64,000 bases of DNA from Rhodanobacter glycinis (GTDB lineage Bacteria; Pseudomonadota; Gammaproteobacteria; Xanthomonadales; Rhodanobacteraceae), in assembly GCF_900114325.1 (NCBI RefSeq), contig NZ_FOSR01000012.1, forward strand, positions 1 to 64,000, given 5' to 3'. This document shows, one piece after another, positions 9,268 through 19,586 of this stretch. Both the position numbers and the translations under genes were made by a program. Under the pieces are notes generated by a model that did no database searches, was not told the DNA's origin, and was given only the letters and a program-made list of their open reading frames with translations. How positions within the stretch are numbered: position 1 is the stretch's first letter; each line of letters begins with the position of its first letter.

Positions 9268-10638
9268 TCACGAAGCCGGTTCGCCGGCCTGGTGATCCGC
9301 TGCCGTCACCCATTCGCCACGTCGGGCGATTCGCTTGGCGGTCCACCCCATCGCTGCGGCACGCACCAGCATGAAACCGAGGAAAGCCAGCCACAGGCCG
9401 TGGTTGCCCCATGGGCGAAGGCCGGCTGCCAGCAGCGCGAAGGCGATGCCGGCGATCAGCATGCTGTCGCGCATTTCACGAGCGCGACTGGCGCCGACGA
9501 ACAGGCCATCGAGCAGATAACTGCCTACGGCCACCAGCGGCAATGCGGCAAGATAAGGCAGGTATGGGTAGGCGAGGCTGCGCACCTTGGCGATGTCGGT
9601 TTGCAGGTCGATGAAAACCTTTCCGAACAGCGCGAAGAACATTGCGAACAGCACGCCGCCAAGCAGCGACCAGCCACCCGCGACCACCAGCGCTCGGCGC
9701 AGTGCCACCGGGTCGCCACGCCCCAGCGCGTGACCGGTCAGTGCCTCGATGGCGTTGGCCAGGCCATCCAGCGCAAACGAAGCCACCAGCAAGCCGTTGA
9801 GCAGCAGCGCATTGGCGGCAACCATGCCGTCGCCCAGGCGCGCGCCCAGCACGGTCACCGCAAAGAACACGCCCTGCAGCACCAGGCTGCGGATCAGGAT
9901 GTCGCGGTTGACTGCCAGCAACGGCTGCCAGCTTTTCCACCGACCCATGACGGAGGCGTGCAGCCGGCCCGGATAACGACGCAGTTGCCCTGATACACCA
10001 AGCAGGCCGACCAGCGCGCCGGTCCATTCGCCGATGACCGAGGCCAGGGCAATGCCGCCCACCCCGCGGTGCAGGCCCAGCACCAGGATCAGGTTGAAGG
10101 CGATATTGACCGCGTTGGTGATCACCGTGACGCGCAGCGCCATACCGGCGTTCTGCATGCCCAGGTACCAGCCGACGAGTGCATAACCGAGCAGCGCCGC
10201 CGGCAGGCCGGCCAGGCGAACGTGCAGATAAGTGACGGTGAAACCATCCAGTCCGGCCGAAGGTTTCATCAGCTCCAGCACACTGGGCAGCAGTGGCAGT
10301 GCCAGCAGCAGGATGACGCTGGCCAAGGCGCCCGCAAGCAGCAGCGCCTGCAACAGCACGCGACGCAGCGTGTCGCCGTCGGTGCGACCTGCGGCCTGCG
10401 CGGCGAAGCCGATCGTGCCCATGCGCAGGAACCCGCAAATCAATACCGGCAAGCTGTACACCGCACTGCCGACGGCCACGGCGCCAAGCTGCTCGGCGTG
10501 CGGCAGATGGCCGGCCACGATGCTGTCGACCAGCGACACCAGCGGTACCGTCAGGTTGGAGGCGATCATCGGGCCGGCCAGCCGCCATACCTGACGGTGC
10601 GTGGGCCGGTGAAGCCAGTCGCGCTGCAGTGATTGCAT
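9268..10638 (-). CDS. MATE family efflux transporter (DinF-like)
   Basis: A 456-residue integral membrane protein with about 12 predicted helices in two similar halves. It begins LHRPTHRQVWRLAGPMIASN, a typical MATE opening, and contains PLVSLVDSIVAGHL early and NIAFNLILVLGLHRGVGGIA in the middle. The DinF subgroup is suggested by length and the GLANAIEALTGHALGRGD segment. It would exchange H+ or Na+ for a cationic drug or oxidised metabolite. The ATG at 10638 was chosen because the 19 upstream in-frame codons do not resemble the family. It converges with the response regulator gene and is divergent from queA. Confidence 0.9.
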   Translation of the reverse strand: MQSLQRDWLHRPTHRQVWRLAGPMIASNLTVPLVSLVDSIVAGHLPHAEQLGAVAVGSAVYSLPVLICGFLRMGTIGFAAQAAGRTDGDTLRRVLLQALLLAGALASVILLLALPLLPSVLELMKPSAGLDGFTVTYLHVRLAGLPAALLGYALVGWYLGMQNAGMALRVTVITNAVNIAFNLILVLGLHRGVGGIALASVIGEWTGALVGLLGVSGQLRRYPGRLHASVMGRWKSWQPLLAVNRDILIRSLVLQGVFFAVTVLGARLGDGMVAANALLLNGLLVASFALDGLANAIEALTGHALGRGDPVALRRALVVAGGWSLLGGVLFAMFFALFGKVFIDLQTDIAKVRSLAYPYLPYLAALPLVAVGSYLLDGLFVGASRAREMRDSMLIAGIAFALLAAGLRPWGNHGLWLAFLGFMLVRAAAMGWTAKRIARRGEWVTAADHQAGEPAS

Positions 10639-10784
10639 GGAAAAACCGTTGCCCGGGTCGCGGCATTCTCCCATCCGCCGTGCATCGCTGCCCATGCGGG
10701 CGAGTGCGCGGAGGGTGCCAGCGGTCGGTGGCTGCGGGATAATGCGCGCCTGCCCGTAGGTCGCGGGCGCCCCTTGAGCCGATC

Positions 10785-11816
10785 TTGAAGAAGTCCGATT
10801 TCAATTTTGATTTACCGCCCGAGCTGATCGCCCAGGCACCGTTGCCGGAACGCTCGGCCAGCCGCCTGCTGCTGCTGGATGCCGCCGCGGCGAAGCGGCA
10901 AGATCGCATGTTCCGCGAGCTGCCGGAGTTCCTGAATCCGGGCGATCTGCTGGTGTTCAACGACACGCGGGTATTGCCGGCGCGCCTGTACGGCCGCAAG
11001 GACACCGGCGGCGCGGTGGAAATCCTGATCGAGCGGGTTACCGGCGCCCACGAGGCGGTAGTGCAATTGGGCGTCAGCAAGAAGCCGAAGGAGGGCGGCC
11101 GGATCGAGCTGGCCGACGGCAGCCACGCCACCGTGCTGGGGCGCGACGAGGGCTTCTTCCGGCTGCGCTTCGAATCGCCGGAGTCGCTGGAACGGCTGCT
11201 GCTGAAGCTCGGCGAGATGCCGCTGCCGCCGTATATCGAGCGGGCCGCCGATGCCAGCGACATGGAGCGCTACCAGACCGTCTACGCGCGTGAGCCCGGC
11301 GCGGTGGCCGCGCCCACGGCGGGGCTGCATTTCGACGAAGCCCTGCTGGCCAAACTGCATGAACGCGGCGTGGATTTCGGCTATGTGACGTTGCATGTGG
11401 GCGCCGGCACCTTCCAGCCGGTGCGGGCGGACGACATCAGCGACCACCACATGCACAGCGAATGGCTGAACGTGGGGGCGGGCCTGATCGAGCAGATCCA
11501 CCGCACCCGCGCCGCGGGTGGCCGGGTGATCGCGGTGGGCACCACGGTGGTGCGCGCGCTGGAAAGTGCCACTGCCGAAGGGCAAATGCGCCCGTTTGCC
11601 GGCGAAACGCGGATCTTCATCTTCCCGGGTTACAAGATCACCAGCATCGACGGCCTGATCACCAATTTCCACCTGCCCCAATCGACCCTGCTGATGCTGG
11701 TCTCGGCGCTGGCCGGTCGCGATTACATGCTGGATGCGTACCGTCACGCGGTGGAGCAGCGCTATCGCTTCTTCTCGTATGGCGATGCGATGCTGATTTT
11801 GCCCCAAGGCGCCTGA
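10785..11816 (+). CDS. queA: S-adenosylmethionine:tRNA ribosyltransferase-isomerase
   Basis: Transfers and isomerises the ribosyl group of SAM onto preQ1 in tRNA to give epoxyqueuosine. The 343-residue protein begins [19 protein letters not shown], the family's canonical N-terminus. This places initiation at a TTG codon (10785), since no ATG fits. Other QueA motifs are [53 protein letters not shown] and [17 protein letters not shown]. It is first in the queA-tgt-yajC-secD-secF order common in gammaproteobacteria; a repeat element separates it from tgt. Confidence 0.97.
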   Translation: MKKSDFNFDLPPELIAQAPLPERSASRLLLLDAAAAKRQDRMFRELPEFLNPGDLLVFNDTRVLPARLYGRKDTGGAVEILIERVTGAHEAVVQLGVSKKPKEGGRIELADGSHATVLGRDEGFFRLRFESPESLERLLLKLGEMPLPPYIERAADASDMERYQTVYAREPGAVAAPTAGLHFDEALLAKLHERGVDFGYVTLHVGAGTFQPVRADDISDHHMHSEWLNVGAGLIEQIHRTRAAGGRVIAVGTTVVRALESATAEGQMRPFAGETRIFIFPGYKITSIDGLITNFHLPQSTLLMLVSALAGRDYMLDAYRHAVEQRYRFFSYGDAMLILPQGA

Positions 11817-13115
<1,299 letters not shown>

Positions 13116-13313
13116 GCATGGCAGCAGGGAACCCGCGGGGGCTGTCGGGGTTCCCACTTGTATCGGTGCCGGTGCGCCCCGATACCGGACGAACGTGACC
13201 GTGCATGTCGATTGGCGCAGTGCATGGCTTGGGGGGGCGTGGCATAATCCACGGTCTTTTACCGGCTGCCCGGCAGAAAATCCTGCCGGCTCCATAACTT
13301 GCGAGACAAGCTG

Positions 13314-13646
13314 ATGAGTCTTTCGTTGCCCTTCGTGATCGCCCAGGCCGCACCCGCCGGTGCCGCTGGCGGTGGTGTGTCCATGATCATCTTCATGGTG
13401 GTGATCTTCGGCGCCATGTATTTCATGATGATCCGCCCGCAAACCAAGCGGCAGAAGGAGCATCGCGCGATGGTCGCAGCCCTGGCCAAGGGCGACGAGG
13501 TGGTGACCAACGGCGGTATCGCCGGTCGCGTGGACGAGGTGGGCGAATCGTTCATCACCGTCGAGATCGCGGCGAACGTGAAGATCAAGGTGCAGAAGGG
13601 GGCGGTGTCGCAGGTACTCCCCAAGGGCACGCTGAAGTCGGCCTGA
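13314..13646 (+). CDS. yajC: preprotein translocase subunit YajC
   Basis: A 110-residue accessory subunit of the SecDF-YajC complex. It has one transmembrane helix (VSMIIFMVVIFGAMYFMMIR, about residues 25-44) followed by the conserved RPQTKRQKEH and a cytoplasmic domain with KGDEVVTNGGI. The ATG at 13314 gives the standard length. The 198-bp gap after tgt contains a 7-bp hairpin (CCGGCAG 13270-13276 / CTGCCGG 13283-13289) in the leader and a weak -10-like CATAAT at 13243-13248, so yajC-secD-secF may have its own promoter. Confidence 0.96.
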   Translation: MSLSLPFVIAQAAPAGAAGGGVSMIIFMVVIFGAMYFMMIRPQTKRQKEHRAMVAALAKGDEVVTNGGIAGRVDEVGESFITVEIAANVKIKVQKGAVSQVLPKGTLKSA

Positions 13647-13749
13647 GACAAAGGTTGCCCACGGATCGGGCTTTCATTGTGAAACGCGGCCAGGACGGCC
13701 GCCTCCTGACTTTAGCGGCCACGGACGGTTGCCCAGGGATTTCCCAGAC

Positions 13750-15645
13750 ATGAGTGATTTTCCACGCTGGAAGTACGCGCTGGTCGCCATTGCGATGGTG
13801 CTCGGCATTCTTTACGCGCTGCCCAATGCATTTGTGCCGTTGTCGGCCGTGCAGGTCGCTGCCACGCACAACGCCCCGGTCGACGCGGCGCTGGAGCAGA
13901 AGATTGTCGCCGAGTTGCAGAAAGACAAGATCGCCTACCAGAACATCACCCTTCGGCACGACAAGGCCAAGGGCGACAACATCCTGATCGGCTTTGCCAA
14001 CGGCGACCTGCAGAAGAGCGCGGCCGATGCGTTGAAGCCGGTGCTGGGTGATGACTACACCGCGGCGTTCAACCTCGAATCCACCGTGCCGCACTGGCTG
14101 CAGGCGATTGGCGCGCGTTCGATGCCGCTGGGCCTGGACCTGCAGGGCGGTGTGCACTTCCTGATGCGGGTCGATCAGAGCGACGTGGTCGACAAGCAGG
14201 AGGTGCGCTACACCGAGGACATCACCGCGCTGCTGCGGGAAAAGAAGATCCACTACACCTCGGTTACGCGCAACAGCGTGCATGGCAAGGGTGTGGTCGT
14301 GGTGCTGCCCACGGAGGCCGACCGCAAGGCCGCTTCCGACGAGATCGCCACCAGCTTCCCCGACCTCGATGTCACCAATGGCCCCAATACGGGCGACCGC
14401 TATGTGCTCAACGCGGTGGTGAAACCCGACAAGCTGCGCGAGCTGGCGCAGAACACCATCAAGGAAAACCTTGGCACGCTGCGTAACCGCATCAATCAGC
14501 TGGGCGTGTCCGAGCCGCTGATCCAGGCGCAGGGCGACAACCAGATCGTGGTCGAGCTGGCCGGTGTGCAGGATCCGACCGAAGCCAAGCGCGTGATCGG
14601 TGCCGTGGCCACGCTGGAATACGTCGCCGGCCTCGGTGGCCCCGGCGACCCGGCCACCCAGGATGCCGCGCGTACCGGCAACATCCCGCCGAACGCGCAC
14701 CTGTACTACGGCAGCCATGGCGAGCCGTACCTGGTCAGCAAGCGCATCATCGTCAGCGGCGATGAACTGGTGGATGCCTCGTCAGGCAGCGACCCGGACA
14801 ATGGCTCGCCCAGCGTCAACGTGTCGTTGAACTCGGTGGGCGCCAAGAAGATGCTCGACTTCACCCGCGACAACGTCGGCAAGCCGATGGCGGTGGTTTA
14901 CGTGGAGCGCGTCACCAACACCAAGATGGTCGACGGCAAGGAAGTCATCACGCCGAAGATCACCTACAAGGTGATCAACTACGCCACCATCCAGGGCGTG
15001 TTCGGCAGCAAGTTCCAGACCAACGGCCTGTCCAGTCCGAAGGAAGCTTCCGAGCTGGCGCTGCTGCTGAAGGGCGGCTCGCTTGCCGCGCCGATGGACA
15101 TCGTGGGGCAGAGCGTGATCGGTCCCAGCATGGGCAAGCAGAACATCAGCAAGGGTCTGGACGCGGTGCTGCTGGGTCTGGCGCTGGTGCTGATCAGTGC
15201 GGCGATCTACTACAAGCTGTTCGGCCTGGTGGCCGATATCGCGCTGTTCTTCAACCTGGTGATCCTGATCGCGGTGATGTCGATGATCGGCGTGACCCTG
15301 ACCATGCCGGGCATTGCCGGTATCGTGCTGACGCTGGGCATGGCGATCGACGCGAACGTGCTGATCTGCGAACGCGTGCGAGAGGAATTGCGCAACGGCT
15401 CCACGCCGCTGGCCTCGATCCGCGCCGGCTACGAGAAGGCGTGGTCGACCATTCTCGACGCCAACGTCACCCACCTGATCGCCGCGCTGGCACTGACCAC
15501 GATGGGCTCGGGCGCGATCCGCGGCTTCGGCGTGACCTTGCTGATCGGTATTCTTACCTCGCTGTTCACCTCGGTGACGATGACGCATGCGATCACCGCG
15601 CTGCTGCATGGCGGTCGCAAGAAGCTCAAGACACTTTCGGTATAA
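13750..15645 (+). CDS. secD: protein translocase subunit SecD
   Basis: A 631-residue inner-membrane subunit of SecDF that uses the proton motive force to help complete export through SecYEG. It starts MSDFPRWKYALVAIAMVLG (TM1). The large periplasmic P1 region opens with SMPLGLDLQGGVHFLMRVD and ends near FGSKFQTNGLSSPKEASELA LLLKGGSLAAP. Five more helices follow, with GMAIDANVLICERVREELRNG, the SecD signature containing the functionally important Asp. The secF start lies 17 bp after the secD stop. Confidence 0.97.
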   Translation: MSDFPRWKYALVAIAMVLGILYALPNAFVPLSAVQVAATHNAPVDAALEQKIVAELQKDKIAYQNITLRHDKAKGDNILIGFANGDLQKSAADALKPVLGDDYTAAFNLESTVPHWLQAIGARSMPLGLDLQGGVHFLMRVDQSDVVDKQEVRYTEDITALLREKKIHYTSVTRNSVHGKGVVVVLPTEADRKAASDEIATSFPDLDVTNGPNTGDRYVLNAVVKPDKLRELAQNTIKENLGTLRNRINQLGVSEPLIQAQGDNQIVVELAGVQDPTEAKRVIGAVATLEYVAGLGGPGDPATQDAARTGNIPPNAHLYYGSHGEPYLVSKRIIVSGDELVDASSGSDPDNGSPSVNVSLNSVGAKKMLDFTRDNVGKPMAVVYVERVTNTKMVDGKEVITPKITYKVINYATIQGVFGSKFQTNGLSSPKEASELALLLKGGSLAAPMDIVGQSVIGPSMGKQNISKGLDAVLLGLALVLISAAIYYKLFGLVADIALFFNLVILIAVMSMIGVTLTMPGIAGIVLTLGMAIDANVLICERVREELRNGSTPLASIRAGYEKAWSTILDANVTHLIAALALTTMGSGAIRGFGVTLLIGILTSLFTSVTMTHAITALLHGGRKKLKTLSV

Positions 15646-15661
15646 CGGGGAAGCGGACGCT

Positions 15662-16624
15662 ATGGAAATTTTCAATCACAACAGCAATATCCACTTCCTC
15701 GGCCTGCGCAAGTTCAGCGTCGGACTGGCTGTGTTGCTGGTCGTCGCATCGATCGCATTGCTCGTTACCAAAGGCCTCAACTACGGTCTGGACTTCACTG
15801 GTGGCGTATCGATCGAGGCGCATTACACGCAGGCGGTCGATACCAATGGCGTGCGCGACACGTTGATCAAGGGCGGTATCGAGGACCCGGTAGTGCAAAG
15901 CCTGGGCGGCACCCGCCAGGTACTGATCCGCTTCCAGCCCAAGGACGACACGCACAACCCGCCGAAAGACGGCAAGGTCAATCTCGACCTGGTCGCTGCC
16001 GATGTCAGCAAGGCCTTGCAGGCGGTGCGGCCGGACGCCAAGGTGGTCAGCCGCAGTTACGCCAGCCCGCAGGTCGGTGCCGAGTTGCGCAGCAGCGGCA
16101 TCGTGGCGGCGATCTTCGTGATCGTCGGCATTGGCCTGTACTTGTGGATCCGATTCGAACGCCGCTTCGCGGTCGCCGCACTGGTGACCGAAGTGCATGA
16201 CGTGCTGGTGACGCTGGGTGTGCTCGCGCTGTTCCAGCGCGAGTTCGACATGACTGCGTTGGCTGCGGTGCTGGCGGTGATCGGTTACTCGATCAACGAC
16301 AAGGTGGTGGTGTTCGACCGTATCCGCGAGCTGTTCCGGCTGGCGCGCAAGGCCGAGCCGGAGGAAATCCTCAACCGCTCGATCAACAGCACGCTGTCGC
16401 GAACCATCATCACCTCGTTGTTCACCGGTATCGCGATGGGGGCACTGTTCTTCTTCGGCGGTCCAAGCGTGCACGTCTTCGCGGTGACCATGTTGATCGG
16501 CATCGTGGTGGGTACGTTGTCGTCGATCTTCGTGGCCAGCCCGATCCTGTTGTGGCTGGGCGTGTCGAAGAAAGACCTGATGCCGGTGACCAAGGAAAAC
16601 CCGGAGCTTGCAAGAAGGCCTTGA
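15662..16624 (+). CDS. secF: protein translocase subunit SecF
   Basis: A 320-residue partner of SecD. It has TM1 (GLAVLLVVASIALLVT), the periplasmic start GLNYGLDFTGGVSIE, then five helices containing GYSINDKVVVFDRIREL and NRSINSTLSRTIITSL, the SecF signature. The C-terminus is short and charged. Last gene of the cluster, followed by a strong hairpin terminator at 16690-16725. Confidence 0.97.
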   Translation: MEIFNHNSNIHFLGLRKFSVGLAVLLVVASIALLVTKGLNYGLDFTGGVSIEAHYTQAVDTNGVRDTLIKGGIEDPVVQSLGGTRQVLIRFQPKDDTHNPPKDGKVNLDLVAADVSKALQAVRPDAKVVSRSYASPQVGAELRSSGIVAAIFVIVGIGLYLWIRFERRFAVAALVTEVHDVLVTLGVLALFQREFDMTALAAVLAVIGYSINDKVVVFDRIRELFRLARKAEPEEILNRSINSTLSRTIITSLFTGIAMGALFFFGGPSVHVFAVTMLIGIVVGTLSSIFVASPILLWLGVSKKDLMPVTKENPELARRP

Positions 16625-16689
16625 GCCAGCATCGCCCGCAAAACGGGCGATGATGCCCGATGGGTGGGTGAGGCAGCCCTCCGAAACGA

Positions 16690-16725
16690 AAAACGGCCCG
16701 GTCTCACACCGGGCCGTTTTCTTTT
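16690..16725. terminator. strong bidirectional terminator after secF
   Basis: AAAACGGCCCGGT (16690-16702) pairs perfectly with ACCGGGCCGTTTT (16708-16720) around a CTCAC loop, then CTTTT. The 13-bp stem with A-run before and T-run after fits intrinsic termination on either strand, here between convergent secF and murU. Confidence 0.9.
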
Positions 16726-16752
16726 GCTTGTCCGCCCACGACGCGCGCGTGC

Positions 16753-16817
16753 AGGAGGCCGCTGGCGGGCGATGCTCTCTGGCACGCTGCAAAAGCATCG
16801 CCCGCCAGCGGGCTCCT
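16753..16817. repeat. REP-like hairpin element (GCTGGCGGGC family)
   Basis: The arms at 16753-16776 and 16794-16817 are 24 nt each and complementary at 23 of 24 positions, with a 17-nt loop. The core GCCCGCTGGCGGGC-type sequence is shared with the palindrome at 20513-20550. The stop codon of the minus-strand murU gene (16816-16818) lies at the edge of the right arm. Confidence 0.75.
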
Positions 16818-17523
16818 ACGCGTGGGACAAGTCGGCTTCCAGCTCGGCCAGTCGCTGCGGCGTGCCTACATCGGTCCAGTCGCCGCGATAGTGGCTGCCG
16901 CCGAGTGCGTTCACCGCCATCGCCGCTTCCAGCAACGGTCGCAGTTTGAAGCGTGGCGGTTTCGCATCCGCACCTGCGGCATGGCCCACGGTTTCAAGCC
17001 AGCCGTCCAGCAGCTCGCGGCGAAATACGCCGATGCCGCTGTAGGTCAGTCGGGGGGCGCCGTCATCGTGCAATTGACCCTGCTCATCCAGCCGGAAATC
17101 ACCGTTCGGATGATGGGCCGGGTTGTCGACCATGACCAGGTGCGCCCGTCCCGTCGGCTCGGCGGGCAGGGTGGTCAGGTCCAGGTCGCACCAGATATCG
17201 CCATTGATGGCCAGGAACGGTTCGTGCCCCAGCAACGGCAGCGCGTTCAACATGCCACCACCGGTTTCCAGTGGAACCGGACCTTCGTAGGCATAGCGGA
17301 TGCGCAGGCCCCAGCGCGAGCCGTCACTCAGCGCTTCGGGAAACTGTTCGGCCAGGTGCGAGGTGTTGATCACCACGTAGTTCACGCCTGCCGCGGCGAG
17401 TCGTTCCAGATGCCACTCGATCAGCGGTTTGCCACCTGCCGACAGCAGCGGTTTGGGCGTGCGTTCAGTGAGCGGGCGCATGCGCTCGCCAAGGCCGGCG
17501 GCGAAGATCAGCGCGTGCCTCAT
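16816..17523 (-). CDS. murU: N-acetylmuramate alpha-1-phosphate uridylyltransferase
   Basis: A 235-residue nucleotidyltransferase that makes UDP-MurNAc from MurNAc-1-phosphate, bypassing de novo synthesis (the MurU recycling pathway first described in Pseudomonas putida). The N-terminus MRHALIFAAGLGERMRPLTE has the nucleotide-binding G-x-G-x-R-x-R-P-L-T motif, followed by KPLLSAGGKPLIEWHLERL, the metal-site region AINGDIWCD and GDWTDVGTPQRLAEL near the end. The start overlaps the amgK stop by 4 bp. This pairing with the sugar kinase is what supports the MurU assignment over a generic sugar-1-phosphate nucleotidyltransferase. Confidence 0.88.
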   Translation of the reverse strand: MRHALIFAAGLGERMRPLTERTPKPLLSAGGKPLIEWHLERLAAAGVNYVVINTSHLAEQFPEALSDGSRWGLRIRYAYEGPVPLETGGGMLNALPLLGHEPFLAINGDIWCDLDLTTLPAEPTGRAHLVMVDNPAHHPNGDFRLDEQGQLHDDGAPRLTYSGIGVFRRELLDGWLETVGHAAGADAKPPRFKLRPLLEAAMAVNALGGSHYRGDWTDVGTPQRLAELEADLSHA

Positions 17524-18533
17524 GCGCCGGCGGCCTGGGTCAGGTCGCGGCCTTTGGCGTGGCGTTCGAGCAACGCGACGAAGTCGGCCAGTTCCGGATA
17601 GCTGCGCGCCACCGACACCACGTAGTGGTAGACCGTGGGCACGTCGGCGAGATAACCGGGTTTGCCGTCGCGATACCACAGCCGATAGAACTGCCCCAGC
17701 ACGCGCACGTGGCGATGCAAGCCGGTGAGGTCGAACCAGCGCAGGAAACGCTTCGGGTCGACAGCGGTGCCGATCACGCCGGCGTCCAGCAGTCGCTGCC
17801 GATAGGTTTCAACCCAGCCTTCCACGCGTTCACGCGGCCAGACGATGTAGGCATCGCGCAGCAGCGAGGCGAGGTCGTAGGTGACGGGGCCGGCCAGCGC
17901 ACCCTGGAAATCCACGATGCCGGGCGTGTTGTGTTCGACGATCAGCAGGTTGCGGCTGTGGAAATCGCGGTGCACGAACACGCGTGGCTGTTCCAGCACG
18001 TTGCGGATGATCACGTCGAAGGCCGCCTCCAGCACGTCCCATTCGGCGCAATCGGGCGTGTGGCCCAGATGCCGTTGCAGGAACCATTCCGGCATCGTCT
18101 CCAGCCCGCGCACCAGCATGGCGTGATCGAAGGGTGGCAGCTCGTCGCAGGACACCTGCGTCTGCATGCGCAACAGCGCGTCCATCGCGTCGTCGTAAAG
18201 CCGGTCCGCGCTGGCGTCGTTCAATGCGGGAAGGTACAGCCGCGAACCGAGATCCTCGATCAGCAGGAAGCCCTGCACGAGATCGGTGGCTTGCACCGCC
18301 GGCACGTGCAGGCCGGCGGCGGCGAGTCGCTCGCCGATGGCCAGCCACGGGCGTGGATCTTCCTGCGCCGGCGGCGAATCCATCACGATCCAGCTTTTGC
18401 CGTCGTGCCGGGTACGCCAGTAGCTGCGGAAACTGGCGTCGGCCGAGGCGGGCTCCAGCACGAGCGAATCGTCGCCAAGGGTGGCGCGGGTCCAGGCGAG
18501 GCGGGCGGTGGTGCGATCGGGCAATGGGGGCAT
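17520..18533 (-). CDS. amgK: anomeric N-acetylmuramate/N-acetylglucosamine kinase
   Basis: A 337-residue aminoglycoside-phosphotransferase-fold kinase that phosphorylates MurNAc/GlcNAc at C1 in peptidoglycan recycling. Visible motifs are the kinase-like catalytic loop VFVHRDFHSRNLLI (Brenner HRD/HxD type) and GIVDFQGALAGPVTYDLASLLRD (metal-binding DFQ). The N-terminal part has DASFRSYWRT and WIVMDSPP, as in AmgK. It is first in a two-gene operon with murU (ATGA overlap), so the encoded enzymes act in sequence. Confidence 0.9.
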   Translation of the reverse strand: MPPLPDRTTARLAWTRATLGDDSLVLEPASADASFRSYWRTRHDGKSWIVMDSPPAQEDPRPWLAIGERLAAAGLHVPAVQATDLVQGFLLIEDLGSRLYLPALNDASADRLYDDAMDALLRMQTQVSCDELPPFDHAMLVRGLETMPEWFLQRHLGHTPDCAEWDVLEAAFDVIIRNVLEQPRVFVHRDFHSRNLLIVEHNTPGIVDFQGALAGPVTYDLASLLRDAYIVWPRERVEGWVETYRQRLLDAGVIGTAVDPKRFLRWFDLTGLHRHVRVLGQFYRLWYRDGKPGYLADVPTVYHYVVSVARSYPELADFVALLERHAKGRDLTQAAGA

Positions 18534-18629
18534 GGCTAAGCTGGCATCGAACGGCTTTGCCAGCTTAGCCGCACGTTGCTGGTCTGGCGAGCAGCCACCC
18601 GGCGGTGATCCGGGTGGCGCCGGGCGCAG

Positions 18630-19409
18630 TTACAGGAGCGTGCCGCCGGAGGCTTCGATGCGCTGGCCGGTGACCCAGCGATTCGCGTCGTCGAGCAGGC
18701 TGGCGATCATCGGACCGATGTCGTCCGGAACGCCGGCACGGCCCATGGCCGTCATCGAAGCGATGAAGCGGTTGAGCTCGGGGTTGTCGCGCACCGCACC
18801 GCCGCCGAAATCGGTTTCGATGGCACCGGGGGCCACGGCGTTGACGGCGATGCCGCGCGGCCCGAGTTCCTTCGCCAGGTAACGCGTAAGCACTTCGATG
18901 GCGCCCTTCATCGCCGCATAGGCCGCATAGCCGGGCAACGAGAAACGCGCCAGGCCGCTGGAGATGTTCACGATGCGGCCGCCGTCGCGGATCAGCGGCA
19001 GCAGGGTCTGGGTGAGGAAGTACACACCCTTGAAGTGCACGTTGCACATGTCGTCGAAGCCGGCTTCGGTGGTTTCCTCAAAGCTGGCGTAGTAACCGCT
19101 GCCGGCGTTGTTGACGAGATGATCGAAGCGCTCGCGGTTCCACTGCACGTGCAGCACGCGGCGGATTTCATCGGCGAAGCCGCCGAAGCTGGCCACGTTG
19201 CCGGCGTCCAGTTGCAAGGCAACGGCCTTGCGGCCAAGCGCCTGGATTTCCGCCACGGCGGCGTCGGCTTCGCTGCGGTTGGAATGATAGGTGAGGATCA
19301 CGTCCACGCCACGCCGGGCCAGCGCGATGGCGGCATTGCGGCCGAGGCCGCGACTGGCGCCGGTGATCAGGGCGATCTTCGACGCGTTGTTTGCGCTTTC
19401 CGTTGTCAT
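18630..19409 (-). CDS. short-chain dehydrogenase/reductase
   Basis: A 259-residue classical SDR. It shows the cofactor site GASRGLG (residues about 17-23), VNNAG near residue 100, and catalytic Ser in NISSG with YAAMK (Tyr-x3-Lys). The residue after the first beta strand region (TYHSNRSEAD) has basic character compatible with NADPH, but this is weak evidence. The substrate is unknown. It is divergent from an AraC-family gene of the kind that often controls a neighbouring oxidoreductase, so regulation by that protein is a fair guess. Confidence 0.88.
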   Translation of the reverse strand: MTTESANNASKIALITGASRGLGRNAAIALARRGVDVILTYHSNRSEADAAVAEIQALGRKAVALQLDAGNVASFGGFADEIRRVLHVQWNRERFDHLVNNAGSGYYASFEETTEAGFDDMCNVHFKGVYFLTQTLLPLIRDGGRIVNISSGLARFSLPGYAAYAAMKGAIEVLTRYLAKELGPRGIAVNAVAPGAIETDFGGGAVRDNPELNRFIASMTAMGRAGVPDDIGPMIASLLDDANRWVTGQRIEASGGTLL

Positions 19410-19586
19410 GGGTGTCTCCGGGAGTGGGGTGCGGGAAGGGAGTCACTCTAGGCTCGGGGTGGCACGGACTGAATGCCGGAACTGACGAGTTTCTTGCCTG
19501 ATCCTGCGGGGGCGGCGGATGGCGCCCGGTATCCGTTGCACAATGCGTTCTCGGCCGGTGTGGCCGGCAAGCGGAGTGTTCCAGCG

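Noticed and set aside
9268-10638. MATE exporter considered as part of the ABC/two-component operon
   Set aside because: It is on the opposite strand and convergent with the regulator gene.
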